Assembly: GCA_008508345.1 (NCBI GenBank)
Contig: QNGE01000968.1
Span: forward strand, 124,001 to 188,000
Origin: Paragonimus westermani
Lineage: Eukaryota; Platyhelminthes; Trematoda; Plagiorchiida; Troglotrematidae
DNA: 64,000 nucleotides
Direction of reading: 5' to 3'
This document shows, one piece after another, positions 63,144-64,000 of the stretch. A program made the translations under genes and the position numbers. Positions within the stretch are counted from its first letter, which is position 1; each line of letters starts with the position of its first letter. The notes beneath the pieces were generated by a model. It saw nothing but the letters and a program-made list of their open reading frames with translations. It ran no database searches and was not told where the DNA came from.

Positions 63144-64000
63144 CTGCAAACAAGAAAGATGGAACAGGTATCCGATTTTATTAAAGAAGCTGAACACACA
63201 AAGCACGTTCAGGGATCACATGGAGGTCGGGTTTCAGAGGCCAAATTGCTAGTCAGTTACTGTACGTTTACATCGGAAGATTTAAGATGAATCCTACCGT
63301 TTCCAACTTGTTTCGGAGCAGGCGTTTTTAGTCTTGAAGTCAAAATGGTATTCGTTCTGTTCACGTAATTTCCACCATAACTACATGTGAATTCAGTGTG
63401 CACGAAATATTGATATCACTGGTTGATTGATACTGATGCTTTACTATCACACCACAAAAGTTGACCTTAGTTTGGATACAGAGTGGACAAGATTCAAACA
63501 AAAAGCTCAAGTCGCGTAAGGGTGACATGGCATGCCATTAACTGATAATACGAGTCTGATAAGGTTTTGGAATATTGAACAGATAATCGGTGGTAAAGAG
63601 AAATGAAAGCGTGAGCTTAAAAGACAATAAAAAAAGTCGATCAAATTAAACATTGTCATTGGTCCAGCCAGCCGTCACCACCACCACAATTAAACTGACC
63701 GGCTGCATGTGTAGCGACCCCAGTTGTTTGTTGCTGGCCGCGTTAGAATTCCGAACGGCGTTTGTACTCTGCTGCATGTGCTTATACAATCGTTTGAACG
63801 AGCAGGGATATCAACGATACCTAGCGTACTCGAACGTACTACTCACACCTACTATTCCGCTGTATTACAGTTTATTCTTGTCACTCGCTCGCCTGGTCGT
63901 ACGCCAACTTCGCGTGTCGACAATATACTCGTTGCTCATTCATTGTTATTCTTAACCGGTCGTCATAGGCTCGCCAGATCGTACTGTTGGAGGAACCCAT
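63144..64000. other. No firmly supported gene at window end
   Basis: A plus-strand frame (63,653-63,955) has hydrophobic stretches and follows a possible acceptor (TTGGTCCAG), but no motif, partner exon or donor was found. A 38-codon minus-strand frame touches the window end and could be cut by it. Confidence 0.3.

Noticed and set aside
63653..63955. Plus-strand frame of 100 codons with hydrophobic stretches
   Set aside because: A possible acceptor precedes it, but there is no donor, partner exon or motif; chance open frame is as likely.
1..64000. CRISPR array, prokaryotic operon, phage or integrated virus
   Set aside because: No spaced direct repeats, no ribosome-binding-site-led gene clusters and no viral structural proteins were seen; all coding signal is spliced host gene or retroelement.

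Overview
This window is animal genomic DNA, most likely from a digenean flatworm (trematode). It has long introns, GT-AG splice junctions, no bacterial-style gene packing and a load of decayed Penelope-like and LINE retroelements. It holds no bacterial operon, CRISPR array, phage or rRNA gene. The species cannot be fixed from the sequence.

The main content is the 3' part of one large plus-strand gene. I reconstructed twelve exons from 8,191 to 57,185. They join in frame at every junction: 4,795 coding bases, giving 1,597 residues and a stop. The product is a Ras GTPase-activating protein of the SynGAP/DAB2IP/RASAL2 family (Drosophila raskol, C. elegans gap-2). In order it has the end of a PH-C2 linker, a C2 domain split over exons 1-4, a RasGAP domain over exons 4-7, a long Ser/Thr/Pro-rich tail over exons 8-10, a short coiled coil in exon 11 and a disordered end in exon 12. 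The PH domain and the true start were not found here and probably lie upstream. Below, residue numbers count from the first codon in this window.

Layout: 1-8,190 is non-coding or upstream intron with two decayed Penelope-like elements on the minus strand. 8,191-23,512 carries the C2 exons; its introns hold a near-perfect 437-bp-arm palindrome (12.8-13.9 kb) and a 5'-truncated LINE. 23,513-34,542 is an 11-kb intron with a longer LINE copy in the opposite orientation and a LINE 3' end. 34,543-43,476 holds the catalytic GAP exons. 45,771-57,185 encodes the tail. A dispersed tRNA-derived SINE family occurs at least six times in the introns. From 57,186 to the end there is mostly unexplained sequence, plus one probable minus-strand exon (about 62.8-63.1 kb) of an unrecognised, convergent gene.

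The most interesting points are the roughly 130-residue insertion in a C2 loop, the inverted LINE pair flanking a single exon (23,021-23,512), the long palindrome in an intron, a tandem splice donor whose upstream choice would truncate the protein, and the shared SINE family.
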